A DNA stretch of 64,000 nt from Flavobacterium sp. Leaf82 (lineage in GTDB: Bacteria; Bacteroidota; Bacteroidia; Flavobacteriales; Flavobacteriaceae). A model generated the notes under the pieces. It was given only the letters and a program-made list of their open reading frames with translations. It did not search any database and was not told the origin of the DNA. Made by a program: the position numbers and the translations under genes. Below are positions 1 to 9,905 of the stretch, piece after piece; the stretch's first letter is position 1, and every line of letters starts with the position of its first letter. The stretch covers positions 777,041 through 841,040 of the forward strand of contig NZ_LMMA01000001.1 of assembly GCF_001422725.1 (NCBI RefSeq). The letters are read 5' to 3'.

Positions 1-324
1 CCGGAATTGATCGTTGATGGAGAAATTCAGGCAGATTTTGCTTTAAATCAGGAAATGCTTGCAGAGAAATTTCCTTTTTCTAAATTAGCAGGTAAAAAAG
101 TAAACACATTGATTTTCCCTAACTTAGAGTCAGCCAATATTACTTATAAATTGCTAAAAGAGTTATATAAAGTAAACTCTATTGGACCAATTATGATGGG
201 AATGGGTAAACCGGTTCACATTTTTCAATTAGGTGCAAGTGTAGAAGAAATGGTAAATATGGCAGCCATCGCAGTCATTGATGCTCAGGAGAAAGAAAAT
301 AAAAAAAATAAACTAGCTAAATAG
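1..324 (+). CDS. maeB: NADP-dependent malic enzyme, C-terminal fragment
   Basis: This is the last 107 codons of a gene that begins before the window. The reading frame is open from base 1 to the TAG at 322-324. The fragment resembles the C-terminal phosphotransacetylase-like domain of large MaeB-type malic enzymes (oxidative decarboxylation of malate to pyruvate). Visible hallmarks are the stretch around 'LIFPNLESANITYKLL' and 'GMGKPVHIFQLGASVEEMVNMA', typical of that domain in Bacteroidota. The catalytic malic domain is outside the window, so a stand-alone phosphotransacetylase cannot be formally excluded. The protein ends in a Lys/Asn-rich tail. Confidence 0.8.
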   Translation, partial: PELIVDGEIQADFALNQEMLAEKFPFSKLAGKKVNTLIFPNLESANITYKLLKELYKVNSIGPIMMGMGKPVHIFQLGASVEEMVNMAAIAVIDAQEKENKKNKLAK

Positions 325-349
325 TACAAATAATAAGGATCGAATAATA

Positions 350-383
350 TTGTCGTATTTTTATTGCATTTTTGTTATATTTG
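350..383 (+). promoter_or_regulatory. Candidate promoter for ruvA (and possibly sprA)
   Basis: A TATATTTG box at 376-383 fits the Bacteroidota -7 consensus TAnnTTTG, and a TTG lies at 350-352, 23 bases upstream. It sits 18 bases before the chosen ruvA ATG at 402. This is a pattern match only. Confidence 0.5.
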
Positions 384-401
384 ACCCTTAATAAATTAAC
401 T

Positions 402-983
402 ATGATAGCACATTTGCAGGGTAAATTAGTAGAGAAAAATCCTACAGACGTCATTATTGACTGTGGAGGAGTTGGTTATCAGGTAAATATCTCTTTACAC
501 ACCTTTTCGTTAATCCCCAATGCTGAAAATATAAAACTGTATACGCATCTTCAAATAAAAGAAGATGCGCATACTTTATTTGGTTTTGTCGAAAAATCAG
601 AGCGTGAAATATTCAGAATGTTATTGTCTGTTTCCGGAATTGGAGCAAACATTGCCAGAACAATGTTATCATCAATAGAGCCAAGGCAAATTATCAACGC
701 AATTGCATCCGGAGATGTAGGCGTTATTCAATCAATTAAAGGGATTGGAAACAAAACCGCACAGCGAGTTATCCTTGATTTGAAAGAAAAAGTGTTAAAG
801 TTGTACGATTTGGACGAAGTTTCTGTTGTGCAAAACAATACAAACCGAGATGAAGCGTTATCTGCTTTGGAAGTTTTAGGTTTCATCAGAAAAACTTCAG
901 AAAAAGTAGTAGAGAAAATCGTAAAAGAAGATCCGGAAGCTACAGTCGAAACAATCATTAAGAAAGCGTTAAAAAGCCTATAA
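402..983 (+). CDS. ruvA: Holliday junction branch migration protein RuvA
   Basis: A 193-residue protein that tetramerises on four-way DNA junctions and loads the RuvB motor during recombinational repair. The start at 402 gives the family N-terminus 'MIAHLQGKLVEK' (OB-fold domain I); an upstream in-frame ATG at 372 would add ten unlikely residues and overlap the promoter motif. Two helix-hairpin-helix motifs are visible: 'SVSGIGANIA' near residues 77-86 and 'SIKGIGNKTAQ' near 111-121. A three-helix RuvB-binding domain III occupies about 150-193. Length is normal. The next gene, sprA, begins 25 bases downstream with no terminator between, so the two may be co-transcribed. Confidence 0.95.
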   Translation: MIAHLQGKLVEKNPTDVIIDCGGVGYQVNISLHTFSLIPNAENIKLYTHLQIKEDAHTLFGFVEKSEREIFRMLLSVSGIGANIARTMLSSIEPRQIINAIASGDVGVIQSIKGIGNKTAQRVILDLKEKVLKLYDLDEVSVVQNNTNRDEALSALEVLGFIRKTSEKVVEKIVKEDPEATVETIIKKALKSL

Positions 984-1008
984 ACTCAATTTTTTATAAC
1001 GAATTGGT

Positions 1009-4000
1009 ATGCGTAAAATTTGTATTTTTTTACTGTTTTTGTTTTGCGGTAATGTTTTGCGTTCGCAAGTTAATCCAACGGTTAAAGATACAACGAAAAC
1101 TCAATTCTCTGTAGGGAAAGTTGAACTGCAAGATCCACCAAGTGTACTATCTGCCTATAGATATGATCCAATTACGGATCGATATATCTATACAAACTCT
1201 GTTGATGGATTTTCTATCAATTACCCTATTATACTAACGCCAAAAGAGTACGAAGACTTAGTTTTGAAAGAATCCAGAAGGGATTATTTCAGAAAAAAAT
1301 CAGATGCAATCGATGGTAAAAAAGTAGGTAGTGAAGCGGCAAAAAAAGACTTATTACCCCGATATTATATTAATTCAAGCCTTTTTGAAAGTATTTTTGG
1401 AAGCAATACAATTGATGTAAAGCCCACAGGATCAGTAGAGATGGACTTGGGTGTTCGATACACGAAACAAGACAACCCCTCATTTTCACCAAGAAACAGA
1501 TCAAGCCTTACTTTTGATTTTGATCAGCGAATTAGTATGAGTTTAATGGGTAAAGTAGGAACAAGGTTAGAGGTTAATGCTAACTATGATACTCAATCTA
1601 CATTTGCCTTCCAGAACTTATTTAAACTAGCTTATACACCATCTGAGGATGATATTGTCCAGAAAGTTGAGGTTGGTAATGTTAGCATGCCATTAAATAG
1701 TACCCTTATTCGTGGTGCGCAAAGTTTGTTTGGGGTTAAAACCCAGTTGCAATTTGGTAAGACAACTGTGACCGGAGTTTTCTCAGAACAAAAGTCACAA
1801 ACAAAGAGTATAGTTGCAGAAGGTGGCGGAACAGTTCAAAACTTTGATTTGTATGCGCTGGACTATGATAATGACAGACACTTTTTCTTATCTCAGTACT
1901 TTAGAAACAAATACGATGCTTCTTTAAAAAATTATCCATTTATTGATAGCCGTGTTCAGATAACACGATTAGAAGTTTGGGTAACCAACAAACAAAACAG
2001 AGTAAGTACAAGCAATAACAATTTACGTAATATTATTGCACTTCAGGATTTAGGTGAAGGTCAGGTTACAGGTGTTCCTGATAATCAGGTTGTAGTTATA
2101 AGTTCTTCGACAGGCTTTTTTAATAATCCTGTAGATACCCCAACAGATAATAATAACAATAAATACGATCCTGCAACAATTGGTCAGGCAGGAGCCTATT
2201 TAAATTCGAATATTAGAGAAATCGTAACGGCAAAGTCCGGATTCAATAATGCGAATACCAGCGAAGGAACAGATTACTCTGTACTTGAAAATGCAAGAAA
2301 ATTAACTTCAACAGAATATACTTTTAATACACAATTAGGATACATCTCTTTGCAGCAGCGTTTAGCAAATGATGAGATTCTGGCAGTAGCTTTTGAATAT
2401 ACTGTAGGAGGAAAAGTCTATCAGGTTGGAGAATTTGGTAGTGATGGAGTTGATGCAACTGTAGTTACTGGAAACAACAATGCAGATCAGGCTATTATTA
2501 CACAAAGTTTAGTGTTGAAAATGCTAAAGAGTAATTTAACAAACGTTAAGAATCCGGTTTGGAACCTGATGATGAAAAACGTTTATCAAATTCCTCAGGC
2601 ATATCAAATTAAACAAGACGATTTTAGGTTAAATATACTTTATACAGATCCTTCACCAATAAATTATATTTCGCCAGTTTCAGGAACTACTTTTCCTGCA
2701 AACCCAACAGCTGATAATAAGGTAGATCAAACCCCATTATTGAATGTCTTTAATCTGGACCGATTAAATTATAATAACGATCCGCAAACTGGAGGAGACG
2801 GTTTCTTTGATTATATTCCTGGAGTAACAGTAGACGTTCAAAACGGACGAATTATTTTTACAACTAAGGAACCATTTGGAGAACTTTTATTTAGAAAATT
2901 ACAAAATACAGGTTCAGGCGAAAATTATGATGATCCAAATTCATATAATGCCAATCAACAAAAATATGTGTTTAGAAACATGTATAAAAACACACAATCC
3001 GGAGCTTTGCAGGATAGTGATAAAAATAAATTCTTATTAAGAGGAAAATATAAGTCATCAGGAAGTAACGGTATTCCTATTGGAGCATTCAACGTTCCGC
3101 AAGGCTCTGTTGTCGTTATGGCAGCCGGACGAAAATTAGTAGAAGGTATCGATTATAGTGTAGATTATCAACTGGGAAGAGTTCAGATTTTAGATCCTTC
3201 ACTTCAGGCATCAAACACACCAATTGAAGTTTCATTAGAAAATAATTCCATTTTTGGGCAACAAACCAGAAGATTCATGGGATTCAATATTGAACACAAA
3301 ATTTCGGATAATTTTGTTATTGGAGGTACTTTTTTAAAAATGACAGAGAAACCATTTACTCAAAAATCAAGTTATGGTCAGGAATCTGTAAACAATACCA
3401 TTTTTGGATTTAATGGAAACTATTCAACCGAAGTTCCTTTCTTTACCAGATTAGTAAATAAATTACCAAATATTGATACAGATGTTCCTTCGAATCTTTC
3501 TATTCGTGGTGAAGTTGCTTTTTTAAGACCTGACGCTCCAAAAGCAAGTGATTTTGAAGGTGAAGCAACTATATATGTTGATGATTTTGAAGGTTCTCAA
3601 TCAACAATTGATATGCGCTCAGCTTATGCATGGAGCCTAGCATCAACTCCTTTTGTAAATTCTATAAATGATAATACATTTAATGCAAATTCAAGCACAT
3701 TAGAATACGGATTTAAACGTGCAAAATTAGCATGGTATACAATCGATCCTGTTTTTTATGCTTCAAAACCATCAGGTATTTCAAATGATGATTTATCATT
3801 AAATACAACAAGACGAGTTTACAGTAAAGAATTATATCCAAATACAGATATTGCGCAAGGACAGATTCAGGTAATTAATACACTTGATTTAAGTTATTAT
3901 CCTTCTGACAGAGGACCGTATAACAACAACCCGAATTTTGGTACAAACCCTGCCAATTCCAATTTTGGAGGTATTATGCGTGCTTTAAATTCGACCAACT

Positions 4001-7000
4001 TTGAGCAGGGAAATGTTGAATATATTCAGTTTTGGGTAATGGATCCTTATGTAGGAAACGCAGAAGCGCCAACAAGTAATACCGGAAAAATATATTTTAA
4101 CTTAGGAGAGATTTCTGAAGACGTATTAAAAGACGGAAGAAAACAATACGAAAACGGATTAGGGCCAGGGCAGATAATGGTAAATCCACAACCACTTTGG
4201 GGAGATGTTCCTGCGTCGCAATCTTTGATTTATGCCTTTGATACAAATGCTGAAAATCGTAAAAATCAAGACGTTGGTTTAGATGGTTTGCCGGATTCAC
4301 GAGAAGGTTCAGTTTATACAAATTATGCAGGAGAAGCTGACCCTGCAGCAGATAATTATATCTATTATTTAAACACAGATGGGGGAGTTCTTGAGCGTTA
4401 TAAAAATTATAACGGAGTCGAAGGAAACTCTGCAGTTAGTGTAGACGATCCTAATCGTGGTTCAACAACTTTACCGGATGTTGAAGATATCAATAGAGAT
4501 AATACCATGAATACAATCAATGCTTATTATGAATATAGTATTGATGTAAGACCCGGAATGCAGGTTGGACAAAATTACATTACAGATATCCGTGAAGTAA
4601 GCAGCGTCGAATTACCAAACGGATCAACTACAACTGCAAGATGGATTCAGTTTAAAATTCCGGTTTCTCAACCACAAAATACAATTGGTAACATTACAGA
4701 CTTTAGATCTATTCGTTTCATGCGTATGTTTATGACCGGTTTTAGCAACCAGATGACAGTTCGTTTTGGGGCATTAGATTTAGTAAGAGGCGAATGGAGA
4801 AGATATACAGGAACACTTGACGGTAATGATACAAACCCGGATGATGACGGAACTGAATTTGATGTTGCGGCAGTTAATATTCAGGAAAACGGAACAAAAT
4901 GTCCTGTAAATTATGTTGTACCTCCCGGAGTACAAAGAGAGCAATTGTACAATAACAATACAATTATTAATCAAAACGAACAGGCACTTGCATTACGTGT
5001 TGGAGGTGCAGGTTTACAATATCAGGATTCAAGAGCAGTATTTAAAAACGTAAGTGTTGATATGCGTCAGTACAAAAAACTTAAAATGTTTTTGCACGCA
5101 GAATCTTTGCCTAACGAAAGTACTTTACTGGATGATGAAATGATTGGATTTATTCGTTTTGGAAATGACTTTACCCAAAACTTCTATCAAGTCGAAATCC
5201 CATTAAAAGTAACCAGAACAGGTGGTACTTGTACAATAAGCCCGGATCAGGTTTGGATGGAAGATAATAATATAGATCTGGCACTGGAGTTATTGACCAA
5301 AATGAAAATTAAGGCCATGAGTATTGATATCAACTCTAACAAGCGTGATATTAACGGAATTTATTATCCGGATGATGACTTAAGTACAGGTGGTGATGGT
5401 GATGGTAAACTGAGATTAGGTATAAAAGGAAACCCTAACTTTGGTTTGGTTCGAAATTTAATGGTCGGATTAAAAAGCAGGGCAGATCATAAAGATATAA
5501 AAGGAGAGGTTTGGTTTAATGAACTTCGTTTAGCTGATTTAGAAAACAAAGGCGGTATGGCTGCAATATTAAATATTGATACCAATATGGCTGACTTTGC
5601 TACAGTATCTGCAACAGGTAAAAAGAGCACGATTGGTTTTGGATCTCTTGAACAAGGAGCAAACGAAAGAGATCGTGAGGATATTCAGCAATATAATATT
5701 GTTACAAATCTTAATTTAGGTAAATTATTGCCTCACAAATGGGGAATCAATCTGCCTTTTAATTATGCTATTGGAGAAGAAGTAATTACACCGGAATATG
5801 ATCCTTTTAATCAGGATATAAAATTAGACCAGTTAATAAGAGAAACTACAGATCCGGCAGAAAAAGAAAATATAAGAACTCGTGCTATCGATTATACAAA
5901 ACGAAGAAGTATCAACTTCATCGGAGTCAGAAAAGATAGAGCACCGGAGCAAAAACCGCATATTTATGATGTCGAAAATTTAACATTATCACAATCATAT
6001 AACCAGGTCGAACGTCATGATTATGAAGTAGCAGATTATGTAGATGAGCAATCAAATACAGCGGTAAATTATGCTTATACTTTTCAGCCAAAAGAAGTAG
6101 TTCCTTTCAAGCAAACCAAATTCATGAAAAAAAGTGAGTATTGGAAATTGTTAAGTGATTTCAATTTTAATTATTTACCATCTAATATTTCATTTAATAC
6201 CAATATTTTAAGACAAAGTAACCGTCAGCAATATAGAGAAGTAGAAGTTCAGGGAATTGGACTTGATCCTTTGTACAGACGAAATTTTGCCTTTAATTAT
6301 CAATACGGATTTGGATATAATTTGACAAAATCATTAAAATTAAATTATACAGCAGCTTCAAATAATATCGTAAGAAACTTTTTGAATGATGATAATACAC
6401 CAAAAGAAGATTTTAATATTTGGGATGATTACTTAGATATAGGAACACCAAATCAACATGTACAGCAATTAGTGTTGAATTATGATATTCCAATCAATAA
6501 AATTCCGGTTTTTAGTTTTGTAAAAGCTTCTTATTCTTATACGGCTGATTATAACTGGCAACGTTCCTCGACTGCATTTTCTGAATATATTGATCCGGAC
6601 GGAAATCAATTTGATTTAGGAAATACGATTCAGAATGCGAATTCAAATACATTGACAACTACTTTTACGATGAATACATTGTATAAGTATTTAGGATTAA
6701 CACCCGGATCAAAAACGGCAGCAAAACCTAAAGCGTCAGCACCGCCAAAACCGGGAGAGAAAATTGTAAATACGGCAAAACCGGTTACAAGCAGCAATCC
6801 GTTTTATGATGGTATGATAGGTATTTTGACTAGTGTAAAAAATATTCAGGTTAACTATACTAAAAATAGCGGAACCGTTTTACCGGGATATACACCGGGA
6901 GTTGGATTCTTAGGATCGTCAAGACCTACTTTAGGATTTATTTTTGGAAGTCAGGATGATGTACGTTATGAAGCAGCAAAAAGAGGCTGGCTTACAGATT

Positions 7001-8208
7001 ATCAGGATTTCAACCAGAATTTTACACAAGTAACCAATAAGCTTTTAAAAATTACGGCTAATATTGATTTATTGCCGGACTTAAAAGTTGACTTGACAAT
7101 GGATCGCGCTTACTCTGAAAATTCATCAGAACAATATAGTGTGGTAAATGGAGAATATATGCCTTTATCGCCTTACACATACGGAATGTTCTCGATCTCG
7201 ACAGTGTTGATTAAGACTGCTTTTTCGACTAGTAGCGAAACCGAATCTGCTGCGTTTGATGATTTTAGAAATAACCGTTTGGTTATTGCAGATCGTCTTG
7301 CAACAGATCATTATGGAGCAGGTGCACCGATTCCTAGATATGGAGATGCAAACAATCCTATTCCGGCAGAAACAGATCCTAATTACAAAGTGTATGTTGC
7401 CAATCAGGGATATCCAATAGGATATACAAAAAGTAATCAGGCTGTTTTATTACCTGCATTTCTTGCCGCTTATTCAGGAAGTAATGCATCAGGAAGTTCG
7501 ACAGATATTTTTAGAAGTTTCCCAATTCCAAACTGGAGTGTAAAATACAACGGTTTGATGCGTTATAAATATTTCAAAGATAAATTCAAACGTTTCTCAT
7601 TACAGCATAATTACAGAGCGTCTTATACGATAAATCAATTTAGATCTAATTTTGATTATCTGGAAACGCCAAACGGACAAGACGTGAATACCAATTTCTT
7701 TAATAAAACGATCATGTCAAATGTCAATTTAGTAGAGCAGTTTAGTCCGCTTGTACGAGTAGATTTTGAATTGAAAAGTTCATTAAGGATACTTACGGAA
7801 GTTAAAAAAGACAGAGCATTATCAATGAGTTTTGATAATAATTTATTGACAGAGGTAAAAGGAATGGAGTATATCGTAGGATTAGGATATCGTTTTAAAG
7901 ATGTTATTTTCTCGTCAAGACTTGCTGACAGTCCAACCGGAATTATTAAAAGTGATATTAATATTAAGGCTGATTTCTCTCTTAGAAATAATGAGACATT
8001 AGTACGTTATTTAGATTATGATAACAACCAGTTAGCGGCAGGACAAAATATCTGGTCATTAAAAGTAACCGCTGATTATTCGTTTAGTAAAAATCTTACG
8101 GCTATATTTTATTACGATCATTCGTTTTCGAAAGCTGTAATTTCAACGTCATTTCCTTTAACGAATATCAGGTCAGGGTTCACATTGCGATATAATTTCG
8201 GAAATTAA
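1009..8208 (+). CDS. sprA: T9SS outer-membrane translocon / gliding motility protein SprA
   Basis: A 2,399-residue protein of the SprA/SOV family. SprA forms the giant 36-stranded outer-membrane barrel through which type IX secretion substrates cross, including the gliding adhesins. The N-terminus has a signal peptide (hydrophobic core, likely cleavage after 'LRSQ'). The body is rich in alternating aromatic/polar barrel strands, Asn/Asp-rich loops and 'DDFEGSQS' and 'GLPDSREG' segments, as in the family. It ends in 'TLRYNFGN', a strand-like terminus. A low-complexity Ala/Lys/Pro stretch lies near residues 1904-1930. Length is close to known SprA proteins. Gene order with gcvH, vanZ-like, deoC and remB downstream matches what I recall of the F. 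johnsoniae sprA locus. Confidence 0.95.
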   Translation: MRKICIFLLFLFCGNVLRSQVNPTVKDTTKTQFSVGKVELQDPPSVLSAYRYDPITDRYIYTNSVDGFSINYPIILTPKEYEDLVLKESRRDYFRKKSDAIDGKKVGSEAAKKDLLPRYYINSSLFESIFGSNTIDVKPTGSVEMDLGVRYTKQDNPSFSPRNRSSLTFDFDQRISMSLMGKVGTRLEVNANYDTQSTFAFQNLFKLAYTPSEDDIVQKVEVGNVSMPLNSTLIRGAQSLFGVKTQLQFGKTTVTGVFSEQKSQTKSIVAEGGGTVQNFDLYALDYDNDRHFFLSQYFRNKYDASLKNYPFIDSRVQITRLEVWVTNKQNRVSTSNNNLRNIIALQDLGEGQVTGVPDNQVVVISSSTGFFNNPVDTPTDNNNNKYDPATIGQAGAYLNSNIREIVTAKSGFNNANTSEGTDYSVLENARKLTSTEYTFNTQLGYISLQQRLANDEILAVAFEYTVGGKVYQVGEFGSDGVDATVVTGNNNADQAIITQSLVLKMLKSNLTNVKNPVWNLMMKNVYQIPQAYQIKQDDFRLNILYTDPSPINYISPVSGTTFPANPTADNKVDQTPLLNVFNLDRLNYNNDPQTGGDGFFDYIPGVTVDVQNGRIIFTTKEPFGELLFRKLQNTGSGENYDDPNSYNANQQKYVFRNMYKNTQSGALQDSDKNKFLLRGKYKSSGSNGIPIGAFNVPQGSVVVMAAGRKLVEGIDYSVDYQLGRVQILDPSLQASNTPIEVSLENNSIFGQQTRRFMGFNIEHKISDNFVIGGTFLKMTEKPFTQKSSYGQESVNNTIFGFNGNYSTEVPFFTRLVNKLPNIDTDVPSNLSIRGEVAFLRPDAPKASDFEGEATIYVDDFEGSQSTIDMRSAYAWSLASTPFVNSINDNTFNANSSTLEYGFKRAKLAWYTIDPVFYASKPSGISNDDLSLNTTRRVYSKELYPNTDIAQGQIQVINTLDLSYYPSDRGPYNNNPNFGTNPANSNFGGIMRALNSTNFEQGNVEYIQFWVMDPYVGNAEAPTSNTGKIYFNLGEISEDVLKDGRKQYENGLGPGQIMVNPQPLWGDVPASQSLIYAFDTNAENRKNQDVGLDGLPDSREGSVYTNYAGEADPAADNYIYYLNTDGGVLERYKNYNGVEGNSAVSVDDPNRGSTTLPDVEDINRDNTMNTINAYYEYSIDVRPGMQVGQNYITDIREVSSVELPNGSTTTARWIQFKIPVSQPQNTIGNITDFRSIRFMRMFMTGFSNQMTVRFGALDLVRGEWRRYTGTLDGNDTNPDDDGTEFDVAAVNIQENGTKCPVNYVVPPGVQREQLYNNNTIINQNEQALALRVGGAGLQYQDSRAVFKNVSVDMRQYKKLKMFLHAESLPNESTLLDDEMIGFIRFGNDFTQNFYQVEIPLKVTRTGGTCTISPDQVWMEDNNIDLALELLTKMKIKAMSIDINSNKRDINGIYYPDDDLSTGGDGDGKLRLGIKGNPNFGLVRNLMVGLKSRADHKDIKGEVWFNELRLADLENKGGMAAILNIDTNMADFATVSATGKKSTIGFGSLEQGANERDREDIQQYNIVTNLNLGKLLPHKWGINLPFNYAIGEEVITPEYDPFNQDIKLDQLIRETTDPAEKENIRTRAIDYTKRRSINFIGVRKDRAPEQKPHIYDVENLTLSQSYNQVERHDYEVADYVDEQSNTAVNYAYTFQPKEVVPFKQTKFMKKSEYWKLLSDFNFNYLPSNISFNTNILRQSNRQQYREVEVQGIGLDPLYRRNFAFNYQYGFGYNLTKSLKLNYTAASNNIVRNFLNDDNTPKEDFNIWDDYLDIGTPNQHVQQLVLNYDIPINKIPVFSFVKASYSYTADYNWQRSSTAFSEYIDPDGNQFDLGNTIQNANSNTLTTTFTMNTLYKYLGLTPGSKTAAKPKASAPPKPGEKIVNTAKPVTSSNPFYDGMIGILTSVKNIQVNYTKNSGTVLPGYTPGVGFLGSSRPTLGFIFGSQDDVRYEAAKRGWLTDYQDFNQNFTQVTNKLLKITANIDLLPDLKVDLTMDRAYSENSSEQYSVVNGEYMPLSPYTYGMFSISTVLIKTAFSTSSETESAAFDDFRNNRLVIADRLATDHYGAGAPIPRYGDANNPIPAETDPNYKVYVANQGYPIGYTKSNQAVLLPAFLAAYSGSNASGSSTDIFRSFPIPNWSVKYNGLMRYKYFKDKFKRFSLQHNYRASYTINQFRSNFDYLETPNGQDVNTNFFNKTIMSNVNLVEQFSPLVRVDFELKSSLRILTEVKKDRALSMSFDNNLLTEVKGMEYIVGLGYRFKDVIFSSRLADSPTGIIKSDINIKADFSLRNNETLVRYLDYDNNQLAAGQNIWSLKVTADYSFSKNLTAIFYYDHSFSKAVISTSFPLTNIRSGFTLRYNFGN

Positions 8209-8247
8209 TTTTTTTAGATTCTAAACAGGATTTCATTAGAAGATTAT

Positions 8248-8255
8248 TACATTTG
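8248..8255 (+). promoter_or_regulatory. Candidate -7 promoter element upstream of gcvH
   Basis: TACATTTG fits TAnnTTTG exactly and lies 40 bases before the gcvH ATG, inside the 87-base gap after sprA. No clear -33 TTG is at the usual spacing, so the support is moderate. Confidence 0.4.
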
Positions 8256-8295
8256 TGACTTAATTATTAAAATATCAATTTTCAAACATAGTATT

Positions 8296-8676
8296 ATGAG
8301 CATACCAGCAAATTTAAAGTACACAAAAGATCACGAATGGGTTAGCATCGAAGGAGATGTTGCAACTGTAGGAATTACTCATTTTGCACAAAAAGAGTTA
8401 GGGGATATCGTGTATGTTGAAGTAGAAACTTTAGATCAGACACTTGATAAAGATGAGGTTTTTGGAACAGTAGAAGCTGTAAAAACAGTATCAGATTTGT
8501 TCTTGCCTCTAACAGGAGAAATTATTGCTTTTAATGACAGTCTGGAAAGTGCACCTGAAACAGTTAACTCTGATCCTTACGGAGCTGGATGGATGATTAA
8601 AATAAAAATTGCAAATACATCAGAAATAGATTCATTATTGTCTGACGAAGCTTATAAACAACTTATCGGTGCCTAA
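8296..8676 (+). CDS. gcvH: Glycine cleavage system H protein
   Basis: A 126-residue lipoyl carrier that shuttles the aminomethyl group between the P, T and L proteins of glycine cleavage. The N-terminus 'KYTKDHEWV' and the lipoylation site '[12 protein letters not shown]', with Lys63 as the modified residue, are the family hallmarks. Length is standard. The P and T genes are not in the window, so gcvH stands alone, as is common in Bacteroidota. Its last 8 bases overlap the GTG start of the following VanZ-like gene, suggesting translational coupling. Confidence 0.96.
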   Translation: MSIPANLKYTKDHEWVSIEGDVATVGITHFAQKELGDIVYVEVETLDQTLDKDEVFGTVEAVKTVSDLFLPLTGEIIAFNDSLESAPETVNSDPYGAGWMIKIKIANTSEIDSLLSDEAYKQLIGA

Positions 8677-9052
8677 ACAATTATTACTGCTCTGGGCGAT
8701 AGTATGCTCAGGTGTTATTACTTACTTTTGTTTGACGGATTCAAGTAATATTCCTGCTGTAAGTTTTCCAAGTATAGATAAGATTGTACATTTTTGTTTC
8801 CATTTTGGATTTACAATTTCCTGGATTTTGTTTTTCAAAAAAGAGCTTAAAGGCAAAGCGCCTGATGATTATAAAGCATACCTTATTTCGTTTATATTTT
8901 CTGTTTTTTTTGGAATCACAATCGAAATTTTACAAAGTGTTTTAACAACCACAAGAGCGTCTGACGTGACTGATGTTTTAGCAAATGCAATAGGAGCTTT
9001 AATAGGTATCTTTACTGCAATGGCTTTTAAAAAGCAAATCGATAAAATATAA
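8669..9052 (+). CDS. VanZ family membrane protein
   Basis: A 127-residue integral membrane protein with about four hydrophobic segments (near residues 6-22, 42-56, 70-90 and 103-120). The pattern '[14 protein letters not shown]' and the later '[18 protein letters not shown]' are the conserved features of VanZ-like proteins, whose biochemical role is largely unknown outside teicoplanin resistance. The start is GTG at 8669, inside the end of gcvH; no ATG gives the complete first membrane segment. A rho-independent terminator follows directly. Nothing here supports a resistance role. Confidence 0.8.
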   Translation: MPKQLLLLWAIVCSGVITYFCLTDSSNIPAVSFPSIDKIVHFCFHFGFTISWILFFKKELKGKAPDDYKAYLISFIFSVFFGITIEILQSVLTTTRASDVTDVLANAIGALIGIFTAMAFKKQIDKI

Positions 9053-9062
9053 GAATATAATT

Positions 9063-9083
9063 ACCCACTTCGGTGGGTTTTTT
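9063..9083 (+). terminator. Rho-independent terminator after the VanZ-like gene
   Basis: A 6-bp stem (ACCCAC / GTGGGT) closes a TTCG tetraloop at 9069-9072 and is followed by seven T residues. It separates the sprA-gcvH-vanZ segment from deoC-remB. Confidence 0.85.
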
Positions 9084-9135
9084 GTTGCCAAAAAATCAAG
9101 CTTTAAAAAGTGTGTTTTTTTCTGAATATAAAATG

Positions 9136-9143
9136 TATTTTTG
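9136..9143 (+). promoter_or_regulatory. Candidate -7 promoter element for deoC-remB
   Basis: TATTTTTG fits TAnnTTTG and lies 18 bases before the deoC ATG, just after the upstream terminator. The -33 region near 9111-9114 (TGTG) is only a weak match. Confidence 0.45.
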
Positions 9144-9161
9144 TCCCAATTCTATACAATT

Positions 9162-9905
9162 ATGAATGTTAAGCAATATTTAGATTCGACCTATTTAAAA
9201 ACTGCCTCTCAAGCCGGACTTTCGGAAGCAGAGAATAATAGTGTAGTAAAAAAGGCCATCGAAGAAGCAATTCTTGAAGGCTTTAAACTTATTATGATTA
9301 GGCCGGAACATGTTGCATTAGCCAAAGAAATGATTTTAAAAGCCAATTCGACTTTACTTGTTGGTACCGTAATTGATTTTCCTGAAGGAAAAGAAAGTTT
9401 AGAAACGAAGATTAAAGAAGCGAATAAAGCAATCGAAGACGGAGCAGACGATCTGGATTTTGTTTGTAATTACGAAGCTTTCAAAAATGGAGATGTTGCC
9501 TTAGTCAAACAAGAAATTTTAATAGGATCCCAAATTGCTTTAGCAAATAATAAAACGGTAAAATGGATTATTGAAGTTGCGGCTTTAACAGATAAAGAAA
9601 TTATCCAGCTTTCGGTTTTGATAAAAAATGTTGTAATATCTCATTTTAAAGAAGATGATTATAGTTCTGTTTTTGTGAAATCATCAACAGGTTTTTATAA
9701 AACTGAAGATGATTTGCCAAACGGCGCAACTATACCAACTATTATAATGATGCTCGAAAATGCATCGCCTTTGCCAATAAAAGCTGCCGGAGGAGTTCGG
9801 TCTTATGAAGATGCAATAGAAATGATTCGTTTAGGTGTTAAACGCATCGGAACTTCGGCTGCAAAATCAATCGCAAACGGAGAAAATACCACAAATCAAT
9901 ATTAA
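9162..9905 (+). CDS. deoC: Deoxyribose-phosphate aldolase
   Basis: A 247-residue class I aldolase that splits 2-deoxyribose-5-phosphate into glyceraldehyde-3-phosphate and acetaldehyde in deoxynucleoside catabolism. The Schiff-base lysine is in 'VFVKSSTGF' (Lys173), and the C-terminal 'IKAAGGVRSYEDA' phosphate/catalytic segment is intact. The start at 9162 gives 'MNVKQYLDSTYLKTA', as in flavobacterial homologues; an upstream in-frame TTG at 9141 lies within the promoter-like TATTTTTG and is rejected. remB begins at the base after the stop codon, so the two are almost surely co-transcribed. Confidence 0.95.
   Translation: MNVKQYLDSTYLKTASQAGLSEAENNSVVKKAIEEAILEGFKLIMIRPEHVALAKEMILKANSTLLVGTVIDFPEGKESLETKIKEANKAIEDGADDLDFVCNYEAFKNGDVALVKQEILIGSQIALANNKTVKWIIEVAALTDKEIIQLSVLIKNVVISHFKEDDYSSVFVKSSTGFYKTEDDLPNGATIPTIIMMLENASPLPIKAAGGVRSYEDAIEMIRLGVKRIGTSAAKSIANGENTTNQY

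Noticed and set aside
8669..9052. Glycopeptide resistance gene (VanZ)
   Set aside because: Only the broad VanZ-like fold is present; there are no vanHAX-type partners and such genes are common in genomes without resistance.
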